Source of the DNA: Hyphomicrobiales bacterium | GTDB lineage: Bacteria > Pseudomonadota > Alphaproteobacteria > Rhizobiales > Hyphomicrobiaceae | Reading direction: 5' to 3' | Assembly (NCBI GenBank): GCA_017304275.1 | Contig: JAFKKW010000497.1 | Span: 1-5,088, forward strand | DNA: 5,088 nt | In this document: piece by piece, positions 1-5,088 of the stretch | Layout: every line of letters begins with the position of its first letter | Numbering within the stretch: position 1 is the first letter of the stretch | Position numbers and translations under genes: made by a program | The notes under the pieces: generated by a model | What the model saw: the letters and a program-made list of their open reading frames with translations, nothing else | Told to the model about the DNA's origin: nothing | The model's database searches: none

Positions 1-977
1 AGGACGAGGTCGCCGAGCAGATGACGGCCGACAAGCCGCAGGTCCAGCGCATCATGGCCGCGGCCGAGACGCTTGCCCGCCGCGTCACCGAGCTTGAAGC
101 CCAGCTCAAGGACACGTCGCAGCGGACAACGGCCAGCCGGCGCGAGCGCATGCCAGGCCGCCGCAAAGGCTACACGCAGAAGGCCTCCGTCGGCGGTCAT
201 AAGGTGTACCTGCGCACCGGCGAGTACGACGACGGCGCGCACGGCGAGATCTTCATCGACATGCACAAGGAGGGCGCCGCCTTCCGCAGCCTGATGAACA
301 ACTTCGCCATCGCCATCTCGCTCGGCCTGCAATACGGCGTGCCACTCGAAGAGTACGTGGAAGCCTTCACCTTCACGCGCTTCGAGCCCGCCGGACTCGT
401 GCAGGGCAACGAGACCATCAAGAACGCGACCTCGATCCTCGACTACATCTTCCGCGAGCTGGCCGTCTCCTATCTCGGCCGCAACGACCTCGCGCACGTC
501 GATCCGCGCGAGATCGTGGGCGAGACCGGCCTCGGCTCCTCCGACGAGGAGACCGACGAGCAGCTCGACCTCGACCTGCCCGAGAGCGTGACGAAGGTGG
601 TGTCGAAGGGCTTCATGCGCGGCAATCTGCGCATCCATGCCGGCGGGCGCAGCCATCAGGCGGAGGCGAACGATCCGTTGCTGAGCCTGTCGTCGCTGCG
701 CACGGAGCTTGCTGCGTACCCTGTCACCGAGGGCGCGACCGCGCTCTACAGCGATGGAGCGACCGCCCTCAAGGCCGACACCGAGGTGATGTACCAGCGC
801 ACGACGATCTCGGAGACGCAGGTGGTCGCCAAGCGCTCGGCCAACGATCGCGTCGCGGAGGCGCGGCTCCGGGGTTACGAGGGCGTCTCGTGTCCCGAGT
901 GTCAGAACTTCACGATGGTCCGAAACGGCACCTGCCTCAAATGCGACACCTGCGGCTCGACCAGCGGCTGCAGCTGA
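1..977 (+). CDS. nrdJ: Vitamin B12-dependent (class II) ribonucleotide reductase, C-terminal 324 residues
   Basis: This is the 3' end of an adenosylcobalamin-dependent ribonucleotide reductase, which reduces ribonucleotides to deoxyribonucleotides in the cytoplasm with or without oxygen. The frame is open from base 3, so the start and the catalytic barrel lie upstream of the window. Visible landmarks, numbered from the first full codon, are a charged helical stretch (about 15-55), a conserved block near 56-165 (RRKGYTQKA, VYLRTGEYDDG, IFIDMHKEGAAF, FTFTRFEPAG, NATSILDYIFREL), an acidic linker near 180-195, and a cysteine-rich tail with CPEC and CLKCDTCG motifs ending in GCS. In this family the C-terminal cysteines serve to re-reduce the active site. 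These blocks match the rhizobial NrdJ type as I remember it. The stop TGA is at 975-977 and an intrinsic terminator follows 8 bases later, so nrdJ appears to end its transcription unit. No truncation or frameshift is visible in this part. Confidence 0.96.
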   Translation, partial: DEVAEQMTADKPQVQRIMAAAETLARRVTELEAQLKDTSQRTTASRRERMPGRRKGYTQKASVGGHKVYLRTGEYDDGAHGEIFIDMHKEGAAFRSLMNNFAIAISLGLQYGVPLEEYVEAFTFTRFEPAGLVQGNETIKNATSILDYIFRELAVSYLGRNDLAHVDPREIVGETGLGSSDEETDEQLDLDLPESVTKVVSKGFMRGNLRIHAGGRSHQAEANDPLLSLSSLRTELAAYPVTEGATALYSDGATALKADTEVMYQRTTISETQVVAKRSANDRVAEARLRGYEGVSCPECQNFTMVRNGTCLKCDTCGSTSGCS

Positions 978-985
978 GAAAACGG

Positions 986-1013
986 AGGGCGGGCCACACG
1001 GTCCGCCCTTTTT
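986..1013 (+). terminator. Intrinsic terminator of nrdJ
   Basis: A 10-bp GC-rich stem (986-995 with 1000-1009, one G-U pair) encloses the 4-base loop ACAC and runs straight into five T residues (1009-1013). It starts 8 bases after the nrdJ stop codon, the expected position for Rho-independent termination. It separates nrdJ from the small gene at 1095. Confidence 0.87.
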
Positions 1014-1094
1014 CGTCCCTGAGACGGAATGTGCTCCCGCGTACCGGTTCGCGTTCGATGCCGATCCCAGCACGCAGACAGACCGGAGCCCGCC

Positions 1095-1382
1095 ATGACG
1101 TTCTCTCCGTCGCCCGTCGTAAGCCCCTTCGAGCTCCTGGAGCTTCCGGACGGAAGTTGTTACGTGGCCCGCGCGGCGGCAATCGAGACGACGCTGGTCG
1201 CGGGCTCCTTCGCAAAGCTCGGCTCGCCGCGTGACGAGCCGGCGCCGGACGCCGGCCGCACCGATCCCGTCGGCGTCTATGCCTCGCGCGACGAAGCCGA
1301 GGTCGCCATCCTGCGCGCCTCGCCGACCCTGCGGCCCGCCGGCCCCCTGTCGTCCTTCGCGCCCTGGCTCCGACAGGACTAG
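1095..1382 (+). CDS. Small hypothetical protein (95 aa) downstream of nrdJ
   Basis: I do not recognise this protein. The start ATG at 1095 is chosen because GGAG (1085-1088) lies 6 bases upstream. The in-frame ATG at 1029 has no such signal and sits just after the nrdJ terminator. Codons favour G or C in third position throughout, as in the recognised genes, which supports real coding. The protein is soluble-looking, with no signal peptide or membrane segment. It begins with a short hydrophobic and acidic stretch (FELLELPDGSCYVA, about residues 12-25), has a proline and aspartate-rich middle (about 46-60), and a likely helix with SRDEAEVAILRA (about 64-75). There is one cysteine, near residue 22. 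It lies in the same direction as nrdJ but behind that gene's terminator, so it is probably transcribed on its own. No function is proposed. Confidence 0.62.
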   Translation: MTFSPSPVVSPFELLELPDGSCYVARAAAIETTLVAGSFAKLGSPRDEPAPDAGRTDPVGVYASRDEAEVAILRASPTLRPAGPLSSFAPWLRQD

Positions 1383-1559
1383 GAAAAAGTTGCAGCAGCG
1401 CCGGATCGGCAGGGGGTCGCAACTGTGGATTTTGCACCGCCGCGAGAGACGCGCGCCCAAAAAACGCGCAATAGTCGCAATGTCGCGTAGGTACCGCGTC
1501 CCAATCCCATCGTTCCGCGTTCGTCCCGCAGCATCGCGCTCTGAGAGCGAGGCGCCGCC
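1383..1559. other. Intergenic region between two small genes (177 bp)
   Basis: No gene was found here. Visible structure is weak: AGTTGC (1388-1393) and GCAACT (1419-1424) form 6-base inverted arms, GTCGCAA occurs twice (1416-1422 and 1474-1480), and GCGCG/CGCGC (1451-1455 and 1465-1469) could make a small A-loop hairpin. The region probably holds the promoter of the gene at 1560, but no convincing -35/-10 pair is seen, and there is no clear terminator for the gene at 1095. Confidence 0.4.
1537..1549. promoter_or_regulatory. Short perfect palindrome next to the ribosome binding site of the gene at 1560
   Basis: CGCTCT and AGAGCG flank a single central G, a perfect 13-base palindrome. Its last base is the first G of the GAGG Shine-Dalgarno (1549-1552) of the 111-residue gene. 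It could be a small operator or an RNA structure affecting translation, but palindromes this short also arise by chance in GC-rich DNA. Confidence 0.22.
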
Positions 1560-1895
1560 ATGAGCCAGTTCATCCCCAAGCTTGCACGCATCACCGCAGG
1601 CAAGCGTAAGGTTCCGAAGCACGCCGCGGACATCGGCCATCGCACCGACGAAGGCCCGGTCAACGTGGCACGGCTGGCACGCCTCATGCCGCAGGTCCGC
1701 AAGCGCCTCGCCATCGACCGGACGTTCTCGGACGCAGCACTGCTGGCGAGCCTCGCGGCGGTCGCTCGCCATCCCTCGCATGCCGAGCGGTGGCACGCGG
1801 CCGAAGCCTCGACGCTCGGTCAGTATCTCGCCGCCAGCGGCAAGGATATGCACCGCGCGTTGGTCACGCTTCTGTCTCTGTTGCCGCGACCCTAG
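1560..1895 (+). CDS. Small basic hypothetical protein (111 aa)
   Basis: I do not recognise this protein. The start ATG at 1560 is preceded by GAGG (1549-1552) at 7-base spacing, and third codon positions are strongly G/C-rich, so coding is likely. The N-terminal third (residues 1-30) is rich in lysine, arginine and histidine (for example GKRKVPKHA). Residues about 36-110 look helical, with repeated Leu/Ala-rich segments (VARLARLM, AALLASLAAVARH, HRALVTLLSLLP). There is no signal peptide, no obvious transmembrane segment and no cysteine. The strongly basic start could suit nucleic-acid or membrane-surface contact, but that is inference only. It is a stand-alone gene: gaps of 177 bp before and 119 bp after separate it from its neighbours. 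The opposite-strand frame across 1379-1714 is treated as a shadow. Confidence 0.63.
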   Translation: MSQFIPKLARITAGKRKVPKHAADIGHRTDEGPVNVARLARLMPQVRKRLAIDRTFSDAALLASLAAVARHPSHAERWHAAEASTLGQYLAASGKDMHRALVTLLSLLPRP

Positions 1896-2014
1896 GTCGA
1901 ATCAGTCCAGTATCCGCCGGATCGGCTGTTGTTGAGTTCACCACCTGATGTAGAAGCCCGCCGCGTCGCTTGGAAAGGGCCAGTGTCGTTCGATGAAGTA
2001 TACCGGAGCATCTT
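1896..2014. other. Intergenic region (119 bp)
   Basis: No gene was found. ATCCG/CGGAT (1912-1916 and 1918-1922) forms a tiny inverted repeat without a following T-run, so it is not a convincing terminator. TTGGAA (1970-1975) and TATACC (1999-2004) resemble promoter boxes, but their 23-base separation is too long for a standard promoter. A promoter for the gene at 2015 presumably lies here but cannot be placed. Confidence 0.35.
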
Positions 2015-2227
2015 ATGTCGTCCGCCGGCCTCACAGCCCCAGCCGTCGTTTACCTCCTTGCTGACCATCTCGATTCCGCTCTCGCTGCGGGCGAGGACCT
2101 TTTGAAGTCCACGCTGCGCTGGAACGCGAGCGATCCTCGCGCGCCCGAAGGACTGACCCAGCAGCGTCACGAGGAGCGCGCCGCCATAGAAGCCGCGCGC
2201 ACGCCCTCGAGCGGGGCGACGGCCTAG
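2015..2227 (+). CDS. Small hypothetical protein (70 aa) whose stop codon lies in a RIME-like element
   Basis: I do not recognise this protein. ATG at 2015 follows GGAG (2005-2008) at 6-base spacing. The translation has a hydrophobic and acidic first half (APAVVYLLADHLDSALAAGE, residues 8-27), a possible amphipathic helix, then a polar Arg/Glu-rich helix-like part (HEERAAIEAAR, 52-62) and a short Ser/Gly/Ala tail. There is no cysteine, and the hydrophobic part is too short and charged for a clear membrane segment. The stop TAG (2225-2227) lies inside the left arm of the palindromic element that begins at 2224. The element may therefore have replaced or trimmed the original C-terminus. The ribosome binding site and codon pattern favour a real gene, but it is short and unconfirmed. 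Confidence 0.5.
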   Translation: MSSAGLTAPAVVYLLADHLDSALAAGEDLLKSTLRWNASDPRAPEGLTQQRHEERAAIEAARTPSSGATA

Positions 2228-2353
2228 AGCCGTTCCGGTTTTGTTGGAATCGGGGAACGGCTCTAGGTCTTTGTTTGGCCGTGCTTCTTATCGGACTTCG
2301 TGAGGGCACGGCTTCGCCATGACCCGGTTCCCACTTTTCCGGAAGCACTCTAG
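2224..2353. repeat. RIME-like palindromic intergenic element (about 130 bp)
   Basis: The left half is a perfect 13-bp inverted repeat (2224-2236 with 2254-2266) that starts CTAGAGCCG and encloses a 17-base loop. The right half has GTGCTTC (2281-2287) pairing with GAAGCAC (2342-2348), and a competing pair GCCGTGC/GCACGGC (2278-2284 and 2306-2312). The whole unit is bounded by CTAGAG at the left and CTCTAG at the right. The overall layout and the segment GGTTCCCACTTTTCCGGAA (2326-2344) match, from memory, the dispersed Rhizobium-specific intergenic mosaic elements (RIME) and related repeats common in Hyphomicrobiales genomes. It sits between convergent genes, overlapping the stop codon of the 70-residue ORF and ending 48 bases from the stop of the RlpA-like gene. 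The strong left hairpin, followed by a T-rich stretch (2268-2276), could also act as a transcription terminator or stabilise mRNA 3' ends. Confidence 0.82.
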
Positions 2354-2401
2354 GCGCGTACAAGCGCCCGGGCCCTCGTATCCGCATCGATGGAACCGTG
2401 A

Positions 2402-3628
2402 TCAGCCGTTGTCGCCGTCACGCGTCGCATAACGCCCATCGCTCGTGTAGGCCGGGCGGCGCGGTTGCCGCTCCTGCGACGCGAGCCGCTCCTGACCCGC
2501 ATAGACGTGCCGCGAGAACACCGACATGTCGTTGGTGCCGTCCTGCGTAATCGGACGCGGTCCCTTCGGGAGGTGCGAAACCGCTGCAACGGCCACCGCG
2601 GCGCTCGAAACATCGCGCTTCGGCTGCTTCTGCTTCTGACGCGCGGCGGCCATGCGCAGCGAGCGCGAATTGCGCTTTGCGCTGCGCTCGGCGGGGCTGC
2701 GCTTGCGGACCGGCGCCACCTCGTCATCCGACGATGCGACAGCCTGCGCAGCCGGCGCCGGATCAGCCACTTCAGCCATGGCGACGAAGCTCGCAACCCT
2801 GACCGCCCGCGCAACCGCCTGCGACGGCGTAGCCGATACGATCTCGGGTAGCACTGCGTCGGCGGCCGCCAGAACCGTCGGCGGTATGAAGGTCGCCCCG
2901 CTCTGGGTCCCGGTCGAGCCGGCGACCTGCGTCGGGTTGCCCTCACCCAGCACCACCGTCTCACCGAACGGCGACGCGAGACCCGCCACCATGTACGCAG
3001 TGGCAGCGCCCGTCTGTGCCTCGTCGAGGCTCGCGAACTCACCGATATAGCCGGGCACCGGATCGTAGGTCCGATTCCGCTTGTACGTCGCCTCTTCGAG
3101 CGACGGCGCGTCGATCACGCGGATCTTCAGCGTCGCCACGCCCTGCCCGGCAAAGCCGAGCACCTCGGCCGCCCTGCGCGACACGTCGAGCTTGCGGTCG
3201 CCCCAGTAGGGCCCCGCGTTATTGACGCGCAGCACGATCGAGGCACGGGTGTCGGGCGACCAGACGAGCAGCGTCGTTCCATCGGGATAGATGGGGCTTG
3301 CGGCGTTGTCGGGCGCCTCGGAATCGAATGCCGCGCCCGACGAGGTCAAACCGCAAGGATTGTAGCGGTCGCGCTTGCAGGAGTCGTAATGCGAGGCGCG
3401 CACCGTCTCTTCGCTACCGACGAGCGCCTCCATTTCGGCGATGGTCTTCACGCGATGGCACTTGCCATAAAAGCAATAGGTCTTCCCGGGGGTCTTGGCT
3501 TCGGCCGCTCCCCCGCCCAAACCTGTCGCGAGCAACGCTGCTCCAAATGCTGGGGCAAGGGACATCAGACCAAGAGGTCCCAACTTGCGAATGCCCAAAC
3601 CTCCAGCACTGCTCGAAGCGGTTCTCAT
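2402..3628 (-). CDS. Secreted RlpA-like double-psi beta-barrel protein (408 aa), catalytic residues apparently replaced
   Basis: This belongs to the RlpA family, whose studied members are septal lytic transglycosylases acting on denuded peptidoglycan. The start ATG (3628-3626) has GGAG 7 bases upstream (3639-3636). Residues 1-44 form a Sec signal peptide (basic residues at 14-15, hydrophobic core about 16-37, likely cut after AEA at 42-44). There is no lipobox, unlike E. coli RlpA. The barrel domain spans about residues 75-175: CGLTSSGAAFD (92-102), LRVNNAGPYWGD (133-144) and LDVSRRAAEVLG (147-158). Typical members carry Glu after SG and Asp in NDRGPF; here these are Ala99 and Asn137, so lytic activity is doubtful. 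Four cysteines (52, 57, 84, 92) could form periplasmic disulfides. The C-terminal half (about 230-408) is Ala-rich and then strongly Lys/Arg-rich (308-340), with no recognisable SPOR domain. It follows the CinA-like gene by 156 bp, so it probably has its own promoter. Confidence 0.87.
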   Translation of the reverse strand: MRTASSSAGGLGIRKLGPLGLMSLAPAFGAALLATGLGGGAAEAKTPGKTYCFYGKCHRVKTIAEMEALVGSEETVRASHYDSCKRDRYNPCGLTSSGAAFDSEAPDNAASPIYPDGTTLLVWSPDTRASIVLRVNNAGPYWGDRKLDVSRRAAEVLGFAGQGVATLKIRVIDAPSLEEATYKRNRTYDPVPGYIGEFASLDEAQTGAATAYMVAGLASPFGETVVLGEGNPTQVAGSTGTQSGATFIPPTVLAAADAVLPEIVSATPSQAVARAVRVASFVAMAEVADPAPAAQAVASSDDEVAPVRKRSPAERSAKRNSRSLRMAAARQKQKQPKRDVSSAAVAVAAVSHLPKGPRPITQDGTNDMSVFSRHVYAGQERLASQERQPRRPAYTSDGRYATRDGDNG

Positions 3629-3784
3629 CGATCAGCTCCATTTTTTGTTTCGATTGGGATGGCCGCGCGGCTTCCCCCGGCCGTTAACGCTTTTGCGGGC
3701 GCAACGAAGCATCTGCAACGATGGCAGGGGAGCGGCAATGTCGCCGCACGGTTAACCAGAACGGGGTTCGAGAGGTTGCGGAAC
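3629..3784. other. Intergenic region upstream of the RlpA-like gene (156 bp)
   Basis: No gene was found. It holds two copies of the palindrome GTTAAC (3683-3688 and 3751-3756), a TTGCG/CGCAA hairpin (3693-3697 with 3700-3704), and GCGGC/GCCGC arms (3732-3736 with 3743-3747). None is followed by a T-run on the minus strand, so no clear terminator is seen for the CinA-like gene. The minus-strand leader just before the RlpA-like ribosome binding site is A-rich (3640-3653). A promoter for the RlpA-like gene is expected here, but no standard -35/-10 pair stands out. Confidence 0.4.
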
Positions 3785-4528
3785 TTAGTTCAACTCCCGC
3801 TCCGCGAGCGTCCGTGCGAGGCCGGCACGAGCCTCCTCGAGCCGCTTCGCATCGACGCTCCGCAGCACCAGCTCCGTCCGATATCGCCCGTCCGCAAAGG
3901 ACGGATAGCTCCCCATGGCGACGTCCGGGAAGACCGCCTGATGCGCGGCGAAGAGGTCCGCGATGTCGCCCTCGGCCCGATGAACGACAATCGAAACAGC
4001 GTTCATTTTAGGTCCGGTCCTGAGCCGCTGTGTCGCAGCTGAGAGCATCGATTTCATGATGTCCGGCACGCCGGCCATGACGAAAACGTTGCCGATCTGG
4101 AAGCCCGGAGCCGCTGACAGGCTGTTGGCGATCAGATCGGCGCCCTCCGGGATTCGCGCCATTCTGAGCCGCGCGGGCGTAAGCTCGATACCCCGCGCCG
4201 CATAGACCGGCGCCATCAGCGCCACCGCCCTCGGATCGATGTCGACCGCGACGCCGAACGCCGCCCCGATGCTGTCGGCCGTGATGTCGTCGTGCGTCGG
4301 CCCGATGCCACCCGTCGTAAAGACATACGTGTAGCGGGCGCGCAGCGCATTCACGGCCGCAACGATATCGTCCCGCACGTCGCCGACCACCCGCACTTCG
4401 CGAAGCGCGATCCCGATCGCGGTCAGGTGCTCCGCAATGGCACCGATGTTGCGGTCGTGCGTCCGTCCCGAGAGGATCTCGTCGCCGATGACGAGCACCG
4501 CTGCCGTGATGATGTCGCCGTGAGACAT
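3785..4528 (-). CDS. CinA-type MoaB/Mog-domain protein without the deamidase domain (247 aa)
   Basis: This protein has the molybdopterin-binding (MoaB/Mog) fold of the competence/damage-inducible protein CinA (COG1058 type). Key motifs are VIGDEILSGRTHDRN (13-27), TTGGIGPTHDDIT (71-83, the family signature), IPEGADLIANS near 126-136, and VFVMAGVPDIMKSML (148-162), the counterpart of the GVP segment. Residues about 173-247 resemble the small alpha/beta domain that follows in CinA (EGDIADLF, GSYPSF, LVLRSVDAKRLEEAR). Full CinA is roughly 400 residues and ends in a nicotinamide-nucleotide amidase domain, which is absent, as in many alphaproteobacterial stand-alone homologues. In the family the domain is linked to ADP-ribose or nucleotide pyrophosphatase activity; the exact substrate here is unknown. 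The start at 4528 is preferred over in-frame ATGs at 4534 and 4582 because GAGG (4540-4537) lies 8 bases upstream of it. It is divergent from sfsA and upstream of the RlpA-like gene. Confidence 0.92.
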   Translation of the reverse strand: MSHGDIITAAVLVIGDEILSGRTHDRNIGAIAEHLTAIGIALREVRVVGDVRDDIVAAVNALRARYTYVFTTGGIGPTHDDITADSIGAAFGVAVDIDPRAVALMAPVYAARGIELTPARLRMARIPEGADLIANSLSAAPGFQIGNVFVMAGVPDIMKSMLSAATQRLRTGPKMNAVSIVVHRAEGDIADLFAAHQAVFPDVAMGSYPSFADGRYRTELVLRSVDAKRLEEARAGLARTLAERELN

Positions 4529-4618
4529 GTGCATTTCCTCATCGCAACGCTCGATCGAAAGCCGCCGCCTGGCGAATAGCATTGCGGCAGGCAGCGGCGC
4601 ACTCTAATCCTCCCCGCC
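4529..4618. promoter_or_regulatory. Shared divergent promoter region of the CinA-like gene and sfsA (90 bp)
   Basis: The two genes start back to back, so both promoters must fit here or overlap coding sequence. For sfsA, TTGCGG (4582-4587) and TCTAAT (4603-4608) are weak -35/-10 candidates with a 15-base spacer, which would place the transcript start very near the ATG at 4619. For the minus strand no good box pair is seen. The assignment rests on gene layout more than on motifs. Confidence 0.35.
4535..4540 (-). promoter_or_regulatory. Ribosome binding site that decides the start of the CinA-like gene
   Basis: GAGGAA on the minus strand touches the ATG at 4534 but sits 8 bases (measured from GAGG) from the ATG at 4528. 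The spacing selects the protein beginning MSHGD. The longest open frame, from 4582, would add 18 residues unlike the family's usual N-terminus. Confidence 0.65.
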
Positions 4619-5088
4619 ATGAAATTCTCGACCCCTCTCGTGCGCGGACGCCTGATCAAGCGCTACAAGCGATTTCTCGCCGACGTCAGCCTGGATACCG
4701 GCGAGGTGGTGACGGCCACCTGCCCCAACACGGGCTCCATGATGGGTCTGGCCGTGCCAGGCGCAGTGGTTTGGCTTTCCGTCAGCGAAAGCCCCACACG
4801 CAAATATCCCCACACCTGGGAGCTGGTCGAGACCGACCTGGGCCGCGGCCCGACCTTGGTCGGCATCAATACCAACCACCCCAACCGGCTGGTGTCGGAA
4901 GCCATCGCCGCCGGCGCGATCCCCGAAGTCGCGGGCTACGCCGCCCTGAGACGCGAAGTGAAGTACGGCTTGTCGAGCCGCATCGACATCCTGCTGGACG
5001 ACCCGAAGAAAGGCCTCGCCTACGTCGAGATCAAGAACGTGCATCTCTCACGCCTGGACGGGCTCGCGGAGTTCCCGGACTCGGTGAC
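4619..5088 (+). CDS. sfsA: SfsA family protein, N-terminal 156 residues
   Basis: This is a homologue of E. coli SfsA (sugar fermentation stimulation protein A), a DNA-binding protein with a PD-(D/E)XK nuclease-like domain whose physiological role is still unclear. Conserved blocks are RYKRFLADV (15-23), CPNTGSMMG (35-43), SPTRKYPHTWELVE (58-71), GINTNHPNRLV (82-92), EVKYGLSSRIDILL (113-126) and YVEIKNVHL (135-143). Asp123, Glu137 and Lys139 fit the nuclease-like motif. The frame is open to the end of the window at FPDSV, so about the last third of a usual protein of around 235 residues is missing. ATG at 4619 is the only standard start: an in-frame TAG lies at 4577-4579 with no ATG, GTG or TTG between. 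No Shine-Dalgarno is visible, so the mRNA may be leaderless or have a very short leader. A minus-strand frame across 4604-5044 is its antisense shadow. Confidence 0.95.
   Translation, partial: MKFSTPLVRGRLIKRYKRFLADVSLDTGEVVTATCPNTGSMMGLAVPGAVVWLSVSESPTRKYPHTWELVETDLGRGPTLVGINTNHPNRLVSEAIAAGAIPEVAGYAALRREVKYGLSSRIDILLDDPKKGLAYVEIKNVHLSRLDGLAEFPDSV

Noticed and set aside
937..1437. Minus-strand open frame of 166 codons across the nrdJ end and the 95-aa gene
   Set aside because: It reads through the nrdJ terminator, is extremely Arg-rich with no family features, and overlaps a plus-strand gene with a good ribosome binding site: a GC-rich antisense shadow.
1400..1926. 11-base direct repeat GCCGGATCGGC at 1400-1410 and 1916-1926, each about 20 bases after a small gene's stop
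   Set aside because: A few 11-base repeats are expected by chance in 5 kb, more in GC-rich DNA; there is no longer homology around the copies and no T-run.
1970..2004. TTGGAA and TATACC as a promoter for the 70-aa gene
   Set aside because: The 23-base spacing is well outside the range of a standard sigma-70 type promoter.
2350..3042. Minus-strand open frame of 230 codons inside the RlpA-like gene
   Set aside because: Composition is dominated by arginine, as expected from an off-frame reading of GC-rich coding DNA; it is fully covered by the RlpA-like frame with signal peptide and barrel motifs.
3389..4042. Plus-strand open frame of 217 codons spanning the intergenic region at 3629-3784
   Set aside because: It lies antisense to two well-supported genes, crosses both, and shows no conserved motif.
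4529..4582. Longer N-terminus (18 extra residues) for the CinA-like protein
   Set aside because: No ribosome binding site is seen before 4582 and the added residues are Arg-rich and unlike family N-termini; GAGG fits the start at 4528.
4604..5044. Minus-strand open frame of 146 codons opposite sfsA
   Set aside because: Fully antisense to a clear SfsA sequence; the Asp/Gly/His-rich composition is typical of a shadow frame.

Overview
This window looks like chromosomal DNA from a high-GC alphaproteobacterium, most likely of the order Hyphomicrobiales (Rhizobiales). Three things point there: a B12-dependent class II ribonucleotide reductase of the rhizobial type, an intergenic palindromic element of the RIME kind typical of this order, and strong G/C preference at third codon positions in every accepted gene. 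The genus cannot be named from the sequence.

Left part, plus strand (1-2227): the 3' end of nrdJ, closed by a clear intrinsic terminator (986-1013), then three small unrecognised genes in the same direction (1095-1382, 1560-1895, 2015-2227). Each small gene has a Shine-Dalgarno sequence at good spacing. They are separated by 119-177 bp, so they read as individual genes rather than a tight operon.

Centre (2224-2353): a palindromic RIME-like element lies between the last small gene and a convergent minus-strand gene. Its left end supplies the stop codon of the 70-residue ORF.

Right part: two minus-strand genes follow. One is a secreted RlpA-like double-psi beta-barrel protein (2402-3628) in which both family catalytic positions appear replaced. 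The other is a CinA-type/MoaB-Mog domain protein (3785-4528). A 90-bp divergent intergenic region then separates the latter from sfsA on the plus strand (4619 onward), which runs off the window and has no Shine-Dalgarno.

The genes do not form one pathway: they cover DNA precursor synthesis, cell envelope, nucleotide or molybdopterin-related housekeeping, and a nuclease-fold regulator. No phage, CRISPR, toxin-antitoxin or defence system was found. The points most worth a second look are the catalytically altered RlpA-like protein, the RIME-like element that ends a reading frame, and the three orphan small genes.
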